A stretch of DNA of 64,000 nt from Bicyclus anynana (taxonomy: Eukaryota > Arthropoda > Insecta > Lepidoptera > Nymphalidae): contig NC_069095.1 of the NCBI RefSeq assembly GCF_947172395.1, positions 13,081,321 through 13,145,320 on the forward strand, in the 5' to 3' direction. The position numbers were made by a program, and so were the translations under genes. Shown piece after piece: positions 30,306-41,840 of this stretch (position 1 is the stretch's first letter; each line of letters starts with the position of its first letter). Below the pieces are notes generated by a model that made no database searches, was not told where the DNA came from, and worked only from the letters and a program-made list of their open reading frames with translations.

Positions 30306-30678
30306 CTAACTCCTCTTATCTCTATAGCGATTTAATAAAATAAACCCACCGCCCAGATAAAACGGTCACCCAGATGTTTACTTATAAATAAGTAAGCATC
30401 TATCTATAAGATGGGAAGTTATTTATAAAGCAGACAACCCATTAATCAACCCGCCTCAATACCCAAGTTGTGATGGAGCGCCCTGTGACGGATATCGGTT
30501 TATCTGTTCACTTCGCGTCGCATACTTTTGCCGCATTATTTTGCTCGTGAAATTAAATTATAAAGAACCTAGCACACTTGTATTAAAACGCAAAATACGT
30601 CTAAAGAGACTAAGTAGCCGAAGTAGTTATATTTATTTATTAAAAAGAAGCAGGTGCTGCAAAAATTCATAATATACA

Positions 30679-31222
30679 TCTATACTAATATTATAAAGAG
30701 GTAAAGTTTGTAAGTTTGTAACAATTCTTTGAAATGGGGTAATCTTCGGAACTACTGGTCCGATTTTAAAAATTCTTTCACCAGTAGATTTCTACATTAT
30801 TGACGAGTGCTATAGGCTATATTTTATATTTAATAAGGAAATAGCGATAAATAATATTAATATCCTAAGCAAATCTACAGTTATACAGTCAGACTTGGCC
30901 AACAAGTTCTTAAGCCTACCTTCACCTGTTCTAGAGCCAGTTCTTCGTCTAGTTGAAGGAATATTAGTTAAGTTTAAAAATAATGGATAATTGAAAAACA
31001 GAGTGTTAGACATTTTATAATTTCACAGTTTTGTTTCTAATAAACTATACTTATAGGAGGAAATATTTGATTGTTTGTTTGCATTGAATTGGATCTGAAA
31101 ATACTGGATCGATTTGAAAAATTCTTTTACCATTAGAATCCTACATCATCTCTGATGAACATAGGCTATATTTTACCCCCGTATTCTCACGGGAAAAAGT
31201 ACTACGCGGGTGTAACCGCCAT
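30679..31222 (+). mobile_element. Helitron-like fragments, two partial copies
   Basis: 30679..30830 starts TCTATACTAATATTATAAAG. 31064..31222 has GGATCGATTTGAAAAATTCT, ATAGGCTATATTTTACCCCC and CTACGCGGGTGTAACCGCC. Neither has a complete CTAG end. Confidence 0.55.
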
Positions 31223-31699
31223 TATTATATAAACATTAGACGGAAGCTCGACATTTTTAACGGCGGCGTTTAACCACTAGTGTATTAGATCCTTAACACA
31301 AGATTCTGAGTATCGACGACATCATTTATGGGACAAATTATTATTGATCACCATTATCTGCCATTAATTGCTTTGACGGCTCGTAAATTAGTAAGTTGCG
31401 AACTTACGACGTAATTATAAGGCACCGTTGCACAGTTGTAGACATAGTCAAGGAGATAGCCAACGGTTTAAACCGTGCATAGTTCACTGAAAAAGCTTAA
31501 CTTTGTTATACATTTAAGTGCTTTTTGAAGTCTTTTTAAACTAGACTACTACTTTTAAGTTGGTCCTAGGATCGATACATAACTTCTGAGATTATGAATT
31601 AAATTGAATTTTTCTTTCTTATAAGAAGTTCTCACTTGTATCCAAAAATTGGAAGTTGGTGGTCTGACATCTGTAAAGGTTTACCTATTGTCAAATTAT
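31223..31699. other. Non-coding, nothing recognised
   Basis: No gene or repeat seen. Confidence 0.4.
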
Positions 31700-31790
31700 C
31701 TACGCAGCATCGTACCGGAACGCTAAATCGCTTGGCGGTAAGTCATTGCCGATAGCATGATAACTAGCCACGGCCTATGCTTTCCACCAG
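31700..31790 (-). mobile_element. SINE-A internal fragment, minus strand
   Basis: GCATCGTACCGGAACGCTAA, CGCTTGGCGGTAAGTC and CTAGCCACGGCC match the middle of SINE-A; neither end is present. Confidence 0.75.
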
Positions 31791-32113
31791 AAAACATCCA
31801 ATAGCGCTAAAACCACTTAAAAGTTGGGTGAAAGCTCTAAAAGCACCTGTCCCATTAGAGTAGACATTTTTCATATTTAACAAAGATTTTTCAGCTTTTA
31901 AGTATACAGGTACAGTTGGTAACATTTAATTTAATAGACGTTGATAATAATAAATGTCAACAGACGTATCACCCCTGCTGGGAGGCAAGTGAGACAAAAC
32001 GCAACACCTCACAAATAAAACGAGTGACGTCACCCGCGGGTAATGTGACAGGTACAACCGAGACCCGCACGAGCGGCTCCAGTGTACAAGAGATACGCGA
32101 TAATATAGTCTGG
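31791..32113. other. Non-coding; moderately GC-rich, one TGACGTCA palindrome
   Basis: TGACGTCA at 32025..32032 is a CRE-type octamer. There is no gene to attach it to, so it is noted only. Confidence 0.35.
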
Positions 32114-32268
32114 TTCGTTGATAACACTCCCATGATATGCGGGCGACGGGGGAAAGACTGCGCGGGTGTGAAATCGTGCGCGCGGGGAAGTGACGCGTAT
32201 CAGTCGTGGGTTTTTCATTCATCGCTACACGCCCCCCGCCCCGCAAAATCGGGAGTGTTATAAACGAA
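32114..32268. mobile_element. GC-rich MITE (~155 bp)
   Basis: The left end TTCGTTGATAACACTCCC and right end GGGAGTGTTATAAACGAA form a terminal inverted repeat with one mismatch. The interior is GC-rich (CGCGCGGGGAAG, CCCCCCGCCCCG). The same unit, reversed, is the head of the chimera at 7679. No clear target duplication. Confidence 0.7.
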
Positions 32269-32281
32269 GTTGTTAAACTAT

Positions 32282-32284
<3 letters not shown>

Positions 32285-32313
<29 letters not shown>
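32285..32313. repeat. (TA)n microsatellite
   Basis: ~14 uninterrupted TA units. Confidence 0.95.
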
Positions 32314-32315
<2 letters not shown>

Positions 32316-32935
32316 TTGATGGAATAGGTGGCGCACTTAATGGTAGGTGGAATTATCGTCCATTAGCGGACCCACCTGAGGTCTCCTGTGGGAATACGGG
32401 AATAAAATCTATGTTACTCACTGATAATGTAGCTTTCCATTGGTAATTTCGTAAAATTCAGACAGACTTACAGACTGTATGGTCAACGATCTTGTCCCCT
32501 TGACCCCTCTTGAGAAATTAAAGATGAATAAATATGTCGTAAAACGTTGTAGCAGAATAAAAAGTAATGATTTCATTATTGTTGTACAATTATCAAGATT
32601 TTTTTATATTTACCTACTTTAGTAAATTGTTGGATGGCTCTAAGGAAGGTAAGGGTCGGGGAATTCCCTTTACAGACATAATTATGCAGCTTAACGACAC
32701 TCCGGGCTGTTGAATGAAAAGCAGTGCTAATTAATATTATATGTGGCGTCTTATTCTTAGAGAGTGTGCGAAGTGTATTTGTAGGCGTTATTTTCCATTC
32801 AATGTCAGGTGGTCATCTGCTTGATCTGTCAAGTATTATAATGATTACTCAATACATAGAAATAAAATTGTGTATTTCAAGATACCTGTGTTTTTTCGAG
32901 ACGATACCAAAACACAAATAAGCTTTTCTTAAAAC
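32314..32935. other. Non-coding, nothing recognised
   Basis: No gene or repeat seen. Confidence 0.4.
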
Positions 32936-33123
32936 TTATGTCTGTCTGTCTTTCTGTTTGTCCGGACTAATCTTCGGAACGGCTTAACGGATTTTAATGA
33001 AACTTTCACTAGAAGATAAGAGGTTATCCAGCAACATAGGCTACTTATTATTCAAATCCATGATTCATGCGGGATTTGTTAAATACTGAATTTCACGTGA
33101 ACGAAGTCGCGGGCGTCCTGTAG
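32936..33123 (+). mobile_element. HEL-2-like element, decayed end
   Basis: ATTTCACGTGAACGAAGTCG then GGGCGTCCTGTAG corresponds to the HEL-2 3' end with CTAG changed to GTAG. The 5' portion belongs to a different subtype (GTCTGTCTGTCTTTCTG). Confidence 0.5.
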
Positions 33124-33167
33124 TTATAAAGACCTATTTAACTATACCCCACACTATGAGAAAGTAT

Positions 33168-33484
33168 AGAGCCGTGATAGCCCAGTGGATATGACCTATG
33201 CCTCCGATTCCGGAGGGTGTGGGTTCGACTCCGGGGCATGCACCTCCAACTCCAACTTTTCAGTTGTGTGCATTTTAAGAAATTAAGTATCACTTGTCTC
33301 AAACGGTGAAGGAAAAACATCGTGAGGAAACCTGCATACAAGAGAATTTTCTTAATTCTCTGCGTGTGTGAAGTCTTCCAATCCGCATTGGGCCAGCGTG
33401 GTGGACTATTGGCCTAACCCCTCTCATTCTGAGAGGAGACTCGTGCTCAGCAGTCAGCCGAATATGGGTTGATAATCATCATGG
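33168..33484 (+). mobile_element. SINE-B, full length with target duplication
   Basis: tRNA-like head GCCGTGATAGCCCAGTGG (box A) with box B GGTTCGACTCC. The body runs through TCTCAAACGGTGAAGGAAAA and ends GAATATGGGTTGATAATCAT. GAAAGTAT lies at 33160-33167 and 33485-33492 as a perfect 8-base direct repeat. It is the reference copy for the family here. Confidence 0.9.
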
Positions 33485-33492
33485 GAAAGTAT

Positions 33493-34668
33493 CCCGCTAA
33501 AGGTTATGCCATGGGACACAGTAGATCCCAAGCTCGCATGTCATCAAATTGACATTTAATTTCCGAGGCGACTGTACGCGGCCTCACAATGAAATTGTGT
33601 TGTTTTTTCTATTACAGTATATATTTTACATGAAACTTTTATGTCGACGTCATTTTCATGTCCTCATAATGCAGACTTTATTTCTGTTTTACAACGACAT
33701 ACTTGTTATTGTATGACGAGATGTTATAGTTATGAGCGTACAATGATGTCTTGTTTTACTACCTACCAGCAGCGAAGACTCCATACAGGCCGATTCCCTC
33801 CGGGTTCATCATTATCAACCACGCGGTGTCTGCTAGTTGATCATATATTATTTAGAGTAGAGAATGTTTCGAATAGGGAAGGTGAGTTTTAATGCATTCT
33901 GAAAGGTACCTTTAAACCTAAGCCAATGTCACAAGTCCTGGGACCTGCTTGAGATGTTTCCTCTAACACAACATACAACTCTTGGCGCTGCTATCCGCCG
34001 CGTTATAGTAGATTGGCGCCGGTGTGGCTACCTTTTAGCCAGGCAGGCAGGTATAGTACGGGTTCAAACGAATTAATAAGCGAAGTATTTTAATATTTTG
34101 CAATGAAATTTGCCAGCGCACAACTTGACATAGCTACTAGCTCGTTAACATGGCGCTGCGTTCGCGTTTTATTAAAATACTTTTCGCGATAACAAAAATG
34201 CTTTGCCGACTACAGCGCGCCAATTTGTGCAAAATACTCACGCGTTTTGCATAATTTTGGTTATTAATTTATGCAAAAATGGGACAACATGGTGCAACTA
34301 TTAATTAATATGTTACAACATTAAATTGGATAATAATACTACTGATTACTATTTACTCCCTACAATACCACAGACATGACAGCCTCTTTCATAAATTATA
34401 GAATTTACATTTGCAAAACACAGTTGCCCATTTCGTCTCCCTTACAATAAGAAGTGTAATAACACCAGGCAACTATTTTTCAACTTTTTTACACAACTAG
34501 CATTACCTACCTGTTTTGGAATTCAATTGCAAGACATACTCGCAAGTAGAAAGAAAACTAAACTATAATATCTTGTTAAAATTTGTTAAAATTGAGCTAT
34601 GATTAAGTTTAACTTGGGTTTTTCTGCGGGTCATTGTACGTACATTCAAGTTTTCGCATTTTTAATAT
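33493..34668. other. Non-coding, nothing recognised
   Basis: A plus-strand frame at 33641..33892 has no recognisable domain. Confidence 0.4.
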
Positions 34669-34866
34669 TTATACTAATATTATAAAGCTGAAGAGTTTGT
34701 TTGTTTGCTTGCTTGAACACGCGCTAATCTCAGAAACTACTGGATCTATTTGAATTCTTTCAGTGTTAGATAGCCCATTTATCGAGGATGGCTATATGCT
34801 ATATATTATCCCCGTATTCCTACGGCAACGGGAATCACACGGGTGAAACCACGTAACGTCAGCTAG
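34669..34866 (+). mobile_element. HEL-1 Helitron-like element
   Basis: It runs from TATACTAATATTATAAAGCT to ACGTCAGCTAG, followed by T. Confidence 0.7.
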
Positions 34867-35283
34867 TTAATTATATAAGTAGAGAGAAAAAACACGGTCA
34901 GACTTCAAACCTAAGAGAAATTCAAATAATAACGAGAATAATTGTGAGAAGTGTTAAGTTTCAAAAGGATTCCTATTTGTAATAAAAGCCTCTTCACCCG
35001 GAGAGAAAAGTCTCCGATTGCCTCCGCCCGGCAGTCCATAGTCCCTCAATCCCCAGTTTCCGGGCAGGACGAGATCGGTTAAGTTACGAAGAGAAAATTA
35101 AAGTTTGCTTAGGAAAATATTCCGGCGGACTGGATTGGAACTCGAGTAGATACGACGGATAAGAAACTGCTGCAGTTGATTCTGTAGGTTTTTAATTTAT
35201 TTTACTATACTAATACTAGTTTTGCCCTCGCCTTTAAACGCTTTTTTAAGTCAACATTTTTGCATACATCATTTTTATAGCGA
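34867..35283. other. Non-coding, nothing recognised
   Basis: No supportable feature between two HEL-1 copies. Confidence 0.4.
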
Positions 35284-35474
35284 CTAGCTGACGCCGCGCG
35301 CTTTCACCCACGTGGTTTCCGTTCCCATAAGACTAGGGGAATATTATATAGCCCATGGCCTTCCTCTATAAATGGGCTACATAACACTGAAATAATTTTT
35401 GAAATCGGACCAGTAGCTCCTGAGATTTCAAGGAAACAAACAAACTCTTAAGCTTTATAATTTTAGTAGGATAG
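35284..35474 (-). mobile_element. HEL-1 Helitron-like element, minus strand
   Basis: CTAGCTGACGCCGCGCGC after an A; it ends near TTTAGTAGGATAGA before T. It lies 65 bases from a plus-strand copy at 35540, so the two form a head-to-head inverted pair. Confidence 0.7.
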
Positions 35475-35539
35475 ATTCTATAATATAGTAGCTTTTTATC
35501 CTCTGTAATAATCTAATCAAAGGTATGTTTAAAAAGGAC

Positions 35540-35731
35540 TCTATACTAATATTGTAAAGCTGAAGAGTTTGTTTGTTTGAACGCGCTAATCTCAGGAACT
35601 ACTGGTCTGATTTTAAAAAATCTTTAAGTGTTAGATAGCCCATTTATCGAGGAAGACTATAGGCTATATATTATCTCCGTATGCCTACGGAAACGGGAAC
35701 CACGCGGGTGAAACTGCGCGATATCAGCTAG
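35540..35731 (+). mobile_element. HEL-1 Helitron-like element
   Basis: TCTATACTAATATTGTAAAG to GATATCAGCTAG, followed by T. Confidence 0.75.
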
Positions 35732-36285
35732 TATACCAATAAAAATATGAACGCGTCGTTAAAAGATTAGATAATAGATTATTTTTTAGCCAACAAACCC
35801 TTTGTCTATATATGGGACAGATTGTACCGCGAAAAGCATAAAATAACAATGCCAAGGGTTACAATACGTTAATCTACCCGCGGCCCGCCGACCGGGTAAG
35901 TGGTGGGTAACCCAGTTCTCGCGTGCGGGTAGTACGAAGATAAATAAACAACGGGATTCGCGCCGCCGACTCTTGGCTGAATAAATATTTCCACACTGTT
36001 ATCTTTGTGGCCACAAAACTAGTTGTCACTGTTTCAGTTAGTGATTTTTTACCGTGCAAGTACTGTAGCGGGGTTTGGGCGAGCACAGAAGTATCGCCTG
36101 ATGGGGTCCGAAGGCAGAAGCAGAAGAAGAGATGGGGGGAACAGCTCCGTCTCCTCTTAGACCTTGGCTTAGATGGCCGTTATGGTAGGGTGTTTTAACC
36201 TGAGTGTATAAGTCTGGGCGCCTCCTAGATTATAAAGCCCACCTCGGGTGATGTCAGATATCAGGAACCTCGTCAACGTCAATGT
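35732..36285. other. Non-coding, nothing recognised
   Basis: Frames at 35874 and 36007 are short and lack domains. Confidence 0.4.
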
Positions 36286-36425
36286 ATGGGAATGACAATT
36301 GCTATCGACAGGTCACGTGATCAAGATCTGTCTGGCCAAACGATTTTCTAGTTTTCGAAGCGTTTGCAATCGTAGAAATCGTAGAAAGAGAATGGACGTG
36401 TCACTTGGCTACAGGGGCAGGTTCT
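36286..36425. repeat. Relative of the palindromic element at 18597
   Basis: ATGGGAATGACA, GCTATCGACAGGTCACGTGA, TCAAGATCTGTC and TTTTCGAAGCGTTTGC occur in the order found at 18620..18715. The left arm is truncated. Confidence 0.65.
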
Positions 36426-36541
36426 TTGTGATTGGTCTAGGGTTTAATGTGATGCGTCCAATACACTATGCGGATATGTGGTCGCCTATCTGTAGCCTTA
36501 CACACCAACGCCCTGTCTGTCAACTGGCTACTGACACACTT

Positions 36542-36766
36542 TTGTCTGGTGGGAGGCTTCGGCCGTGGCTAGTTACCACCCTACCGACAAAGACGTACCG
36601 CCAAGCGATTTAGCGTTCCGGTACGATGTCGTGTAGAAACCAAAAAGGAGTGTGGATTTTCATCCTCCTCCTAACAAGTTAGCCCGCTTCCATTTTAGAC
36701 TGCATCATCACTTACCATCAGGTGAGATTGTAGTCAAGGGCTAACTTGTAAAGAACAAAAAAAAAA
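36542..36766 (+). mobile_element. SINE-A, 5'-truncated
   Basis: It starts at TTGTCTGGTGGGAGGCTTCG and runs to a complete A-tail; the tRNA-like head is missing. Confidence 0.85.
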
Positions 36767-37089
36767 CCTTACCAAAACTTAAGCCAAGCTTAAGCCAGAC
36801 ATACTAAAAGAAGACAAACTATACCAAGGTGTTGCATCATCATACCAAAAAAGGCACCATAGACTATGTCAATAGCTTCATTTAGCTTAAAAGCTAATAC
36901 GTCATGACAAAGTTTCAACAAAGCTTTATGCTGTTGCCGCTGTGACAGTGCTTGTGGGGGTTAATACCATTTACGAATGTACTGAAAAGTGGGTCGAAAT
37001 GCATTCAGTTGAGAGTTTTATGTCATATCTCGTACTCATGTGATTGTACAAGCCTTTGATGTATTGCGACACAAAAGAGTAGGCTGTTA

Positions 37090-37546
37090 AGGTGCTTATA
37101 GACTTTTTTTCTACAATCTCACCTGATGGTAAGTGATGATGCAATCTAAGATGGCAGCGGGCTAACTTGTTAGGAGGAGAATGAAAGTCCAAACCCCTTT
37201 CGGTTTCTACACGACATCGTATTGGAACGCTAAATCGCTTGGCGGTACGCCTTAGTCGGCTTTGACTTGAGCGTTCACTTGTAACAGAACATCGAGCATT
37301 CGCCGTTTTTATATTAGTCGAACTGCCGAGCCGAGCCAAGCATAGAGCCAAATATTACTACGAACATCTTGAGAATTTTGAAACAGAACATCTTGGCTCA
37401 GCAAAAAGCTCCAAGCAAAATTGCTCGCTAGAATGCTCGCCAGAACGCTTGATAGAATGCTTGCTAAAATGTTCTCGTATGTTTTATGTGATGTAACGTT
37501 CGCACGAATGCTCATTACAAGTGAATGTTCAAGTGTATCAGCACCT
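37090..37546. mobile_element. TIR element split by a nested SINE-A
   Basis: The left end AGGTGCTTATAGAC resumes after the SINE as TTGAGCGTTCACTTGTAA. Together they mirror the right end (AGGTGCTGATACACTTGAAC then ATTCACTTGTAA, reverse complement), giving ~31-base inverted repeats. TTAA on the left and TTTA on the right may be a decayed TTAA target. The interior has AGAATGCT(C/T)GC-type repeats and no ORF of note. Confidence 0.65.
37104..37260 (-). mobile_element. SINE-A fragment nested in the element at 37090
   Basis: A short T run, CTACAATCTCACCTGATGG, then CGCTTGGCGGTACGCC; 3' half only. Confidence 0.8.
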
Positions 37547-37732
37547 TTATATGAAAATTTAATCAAATCTAATCTAATTAAAACGTTTTTTTAACTAACA
37601 ATGTTAGTCAATTCCAAATTGTCATCATGATTTGTTGAAAAATATTTTTAATATGAAATGGAAGTTTCGGCGGTATCACTAGAATAAGGCAATTAACGTT
37701 ACATTTTTATAATTAAAATTATTTATTAAAAT

Positions 37733-37880
37733 GAAAGCCTTAGAGGTTAGACTCTGGGTTCAAGATCTGGGTCAGACTATGAAATACTGAGCTTCTAGTT
37801 ATTCTAAGAAATTGACAGTAAAAATGCTTAAGTAATTGTAAAGTTAGTGGTGTTTCACCCCCGTGCCTTGATGCAATCTT
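37733..37880 (+). mobile_element. SINE-C fragment
   Basis: GGTTCAAGATCTGGGTCAGA (box B region), CATGAAAT-like and CCCCGTGCCTTGATGC blocks follow the SINE-C order with a decayed head. Confidence 0.5.
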
Positions 37881-38227
37881 ATCAGTATCGGTAATTACAA
37901 AGAATTTGTACTATGAGATATGTTACGTGTCTACAAAATCACCGCAAAAAGTGTGCCGAATTTAGCTACTCCACTGAACGCACACATGCACAAATTTGTG
38001 TTTACATATATTATATTATTTATGTTTAAAAGTTTTTACACTTCTTAAACACACAACTCGACATTGTGGACAAAAGATTAGTTAGTAGGTCTTATTTGTT
38101 TCAATAACTTTCGTTGTGTACAATGCAACTAAATTAAATTAAGACAATTAACCACTTTTGTCCGCCTCAGTTTCGACGCGCTAGTGACATGTCTATAGAA
38201 TAAAATCTTTGGGTCATTATCATTAAC

Positions 38228-38410
38228 ATCATCATCATTTCAACCCATATTCGGCTCACTGCTGAGCTCGAGTCTCCTCTCAGGATGAGAGGGGTTAGGC
38301 CAATAGTCCACCACGCGGGCCCAATGCGGATTGGCAAACTTCACACACGCAGAGCCTTAAGAAAATTCTCAGGTATGCATCAGTATTCATAGGTTTCCTT
38401 ACGATGTTTA
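38228..38410 (-). mobile_element. SINE-B fragment, minus strand
   Basis: CAACCCATATTCGGCTCACT, CCAATGCGGATTGGCAAACT and TTTCCTTACGATGTTT; the tRNA-like head is absent. Confidence 0.8.
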
Positions 38411-38490
38411 TCATGCATATACATACATTTTAAGCATTAACATACTCGTAATATAATATGACAGCGATCGTTATATAATCAAATTTTTTC

Positions 38491-38592
38491 ACACTAAGTC
38501 CGCCAACATACATCAGAGCAGCGAGGCTTCTCCCCATGCCCCTCTTCTACTGAGGGCTTGGCAGTGAACTATTAAAATAGATTGACGATAAT
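38491..38592 (+). mobile_element. SINE-C 3' fragment
   Basis: GTCCGCCAACATACATCAGA, GCAGCGAGGCTTCTCCCCAT and GAGGGCTTGGCAGTG resemble the SINE-C 3' end. Confidence 0.45.
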
Positions 38593-39129
38593 TAAAAAAA
38601 AATAAAGAATTAAAACAAATGGAGTAAAAAGAAACATTTCACGCGTCAGTTTAAGCGAAGCAGCCTGAAACCGACACAGCCATGTTTTATTAGATCCTTC
38701 TCCAATTGCATTAGCATACATCGCCGGGCAAACATATGCGCATACGTATCGCGCTCGCTTCTGAAATGTAATCGAAAAATGCCGAAGCGCACCGCTTAAT
38801 CAAATCCAGTTCGAACTAGCTCTAACTAGTTATAGCGGTTCTAAGCGGTTTCATCCGAATTTTATTGGTTGCATCTTTTTGACGTAAAGGAAATTGGCTT
38901 ATCTTTGGATTATAGTGAATAAGTTTGTTTTGTGTTGAAGAATCAGTGTGCCTAGTGGGAGTTTTCAATATTTTCATACTGTTACTATCACGGTGACGTT
39001 TACGCAAATTTATATGGAAGTGAAACAGTTGTGCAGTAGTGCCACTAGATGGCGCTGTTTCAATTCCTTAGAAATTCGCGTTTACGTTACGTGACGGTAA
39101 CAGTATCAAACTGCCACTAGGCCCTCAGT
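38593..39129. other. Non-coding, nothing recognised
   Basis: No gene. GCCACTAGATGGCGCTGTTT near 39041 is a common short insect motif of no clear function. Confidence 0.4.
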
Positions 39130-39733
39130 CAGTGTTGCCAGAAGGTTACTTTTGTAACCTTTTAGGTGATTTTTTGACTGCATTGGTAACTTTTAGGTTA
39201 CATTAATAAAAAGGTTACTTTTACGTGATATTTCGGAATTTTTAGAATTAACTTACAATGTCGTATATCTAAAACAGAACGGTCGTTAAATCAAGAAATG
39301 CAGACAAATGCTCAAGAACTCATCGATGTTTCTGTGTCAATCTCATTATAAATGAAGACGTTACAATTGACGTTGCGAAATATAAATTTAAGAATTTAAC
39401 GTCTATTGTTTTTTAAATCCTTGCTCTTTAATTGTATTTTTCTTATCCCATAAGTAAAAGGCAAACAATCAGGGCCTTACTTAAGATGATTCTATTTACG
39501 AGTAAAATCTCCTTCAGTTTGTAGTAATTTAGTACTTGGCTAGTATTCGTAACAGACAGATATTAAAAAAAAAAACAAAATTACTTTAGCCCCCAGAGGC
39601 TGACATGGTGGTTTAGCCATGCTGTGGAACGCAAAAAGCAAGAGTAGTTAGTCAAAAGGTTACTTTTTACACAAAAAAGTTACTTTTTTTAATATTTCGG
39701 GTAACTTCTCATAAGATCCAACTGGCAACACTG
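39130..39733. mobile_element. hAT-type non-autonomous element (604 bp)
   Basis: Terminal inverted repeats CAGTGTTGCCAG and CTGGCAACACTG pair perfectly. The perfect 8-base target duplication CCCTCAGT lies at 39122-39129 and 39734-39741. CAGTG tips plus an 8-base duplication are the hAT signature. Sub-terminal GGTTACTTTT repeats occur near both ends. No transposase frame remains, so it depends on a partner element elsewhere. Confidence 0.9.
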
Positions 39734-39741
39734 CCCTCAGT

Positions 39742-40504
39742 TCTTGAATGAGTTTTCGACAATTCTAATTTGCGAAACTAGATTTTAAATTGCCTTCAGT
39801 ATAAGTTTGCTTTTTATGATTTCTGTACCCTGCTTTTTTTACACAATTTAGGAGTAGAATTTTATTTTATTTCAGCGATAATAGAATTTAGAAAAGGTGG
39901 AACTTAGATAGGTAAATCAAAACTTATACTTATTGTGTGAAGGTGAAGCTGATCCAATGGCCTTCAAGCATATTTCATCATTATGGAATTCAAGAATAAT
40001 TATTGTATTGTATACGTCTTAAAAAGTGTTTTTAACCAACGATATTTTATACTAGAGATAGGGCAGATAGGGCACTAACGCATTAAAACTGAGGCGGACA
40101 AATGTGTATCAATTTCATTTGGTCGCTTATTAAACAACCTACGTTATTTAAACAAATAATACCAATTAATATAAGGTTTTCCAATTAATATCAATGTATC
40201 TACTCGTTCCACCATCTATCGCTTACTTTAACAAATAAAGCTCCCTTCTATCAGTAAACTAGCTGCGATATTGAACATGTATGGAATTCTCATACATCTA
40301 AATTGTATTGATTAACATATCTGAGTCGTGTGCTACCGACTGCTTGCATACCAATATTTCAATCTCAGAAGCAATTCCGTGGAACGCTGAAAGCGTCTTC
40401 ATCTGTATTTCATCATCTTTCAGCTGTAGGTATGACTGGTTGTGACTCTACTGTAGCTCCCTGATTGATGAAACGATTTGAACGTGGTTTAGTTTAATGT
40501 TATC
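39742..40504. other. Non-coding; LINE 3' scrap at 39935..39976
   Basis: TGTGTGAAGGTGAAGCTGAT then CCAATGGCCTTCAAGCA matches the minus strand of the LINE at 20609. Nothing else is seen. Confidence 0.5.
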
Positions 40505-40606
40505 TTTTTTTATTCTTTACAAGTTAGCCCTTGACTACAATCTCACCTGATGGTAAGTGATGATGCAATCTAAGATGGAATCGAGCTAACTTGTTAGGAG
40601 GAGGAG
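40505..40606 (-). mobile_element. SINE-A 3' fragment
   Basis: T run, ATTCTTTACAAGTTAGCCC and GTTAGGAGGAGGA. Confidence 0.8.
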
Positions 40607-41510
40607 GTTTGTTGTGTGAGGTTCATTTCACAGGTAAATTTTTTCCAAGGGCTTGTAGTCTATAAGTCATAAGGAGACTCTATAAACCAACTTCAATTTT
40701 CAGAAAAGCTTGTAAAGTTAAATTTAAATAATTTTGAATGTAATTCCAATTCGAGCCTCATCCATTACTGTCCTATCAAATCCTGTAAGTTCGCAAAGCA
40801 AGAGAAGTAAATTAAATAATAAAAAAACATGTATATTCTTATGAAAATCTTTTCTCTGTGACACAATTAATAAAAACAAAATTATTTACCATGTCCTTTT
40901 TTAAAACATGACCAATAATAAATACCTCAAGTTAAGAGAAAGCCTTTAGGCGCTCAGAACGAGCCCGACAATAGCCGAACAACCGGGGATTGTAGCCAGG
41001 AGCGGTTGGGAAAGCAAAGAAAATATTTTGGAGAAAGTTACAGACAATAAAGTAGCAAGAAAATCAAAGCAAGGAAAAGTTCCTCCGGTCATAACACCGA
41101 CAATATAGCAGCAGATCATTTAGCCGGACCTTTGGCCACAAAATCAGTTGCCCAAACGGTGTATATTTCATACTAGGGTAGCCATCGCTGCTTAGATTTA
41201 ACGGACAATGCTACTGGTAAAGCTAATGTTACACATGCGAATATTGGTTTGTTTGTTGACCTTATAAGATTAAGGCATATATTTTGTACAATAACAAATT
41301 TACTGTAGCCCCATTTGTAGCCCCATTAGCAAAACAAATTGGTTGATTGGTTGAAATCATGTAGAAATAATACTGTTTGGGGTAGTAAAGGACTTCTGGT
41401 GTATAATCTGACAAAAATACCAGGGCCTGTAATCATGTGACAAGTTTACTCTACTCTCTTTCCATAATCGCAAACGCTTCGAAGGCTTTCTTAAGGAAAG
41501 ATCGAAAACT
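40607..41510. other. Non-coding, nothing recognised
   Basis: ATAATCGCAAACGCTTCGAA near 41465 is a scrap of the palindrome family at 18597. Confidence 0.4.
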
Positions 41511-41641
41511 CTTGACATACAAAGATAATATTTGGCAGGGAGGTAGTTTATAGTTTGTTTGTAGTTAGTAAGAAAGTATTTTGCGAAAGGTCCGGATTAA
41601 GGAGGTCTTAGGGCGGACGAACTCGTGGGCGTCCGCTAGTG
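41511..41641 (+). repeat. Dispersed repeat ending GGGCGTCCGCTAG
   Basis: GACATACAAAGATAATATTT, AGGGAGGTAG and GGTCCGGATTAAGGAGGTCT; same order as 4612 (reverse) and 47208. The CTAG end followed by T suggests another Helitron-like family. Confidence 0.55.
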
Positions 41642-41734
41642 TTCTATATGAGTACATATTTTTATATATATATTTTTATATTATACGTTACAAGATAATC
41701 AAAATAAAATAAATTTAAACAATATTAGTTTATT

Positions 41735-41840
41735 ATAAGGAAGCTTAGTTTACAAGCACTGCTGAAAAGTGAAGTTTGACTATTTGTAAAGATTACCACC
41801 GGTTCATAAGGCAGGTTCTACCAAAAAGAGACGGCAAGAT
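41735..41840 (-). mobile_element. LINE 3' end fragment
   Basis: AGTTTACAAGCACTGCTGAA, GATTACCACCGGTTCATAAG and GACGGCAAGA match the 3' UTR at 20609 in reverse. Confidence 0.65.

Noticed and set aside
31916..32336. Overlapping frames of 115 and 136 codons
   Set aside because: They cover the GC-rich MITE and the (TA)n run; the minus frame encodes an IYIYIY run from the microsatellite.
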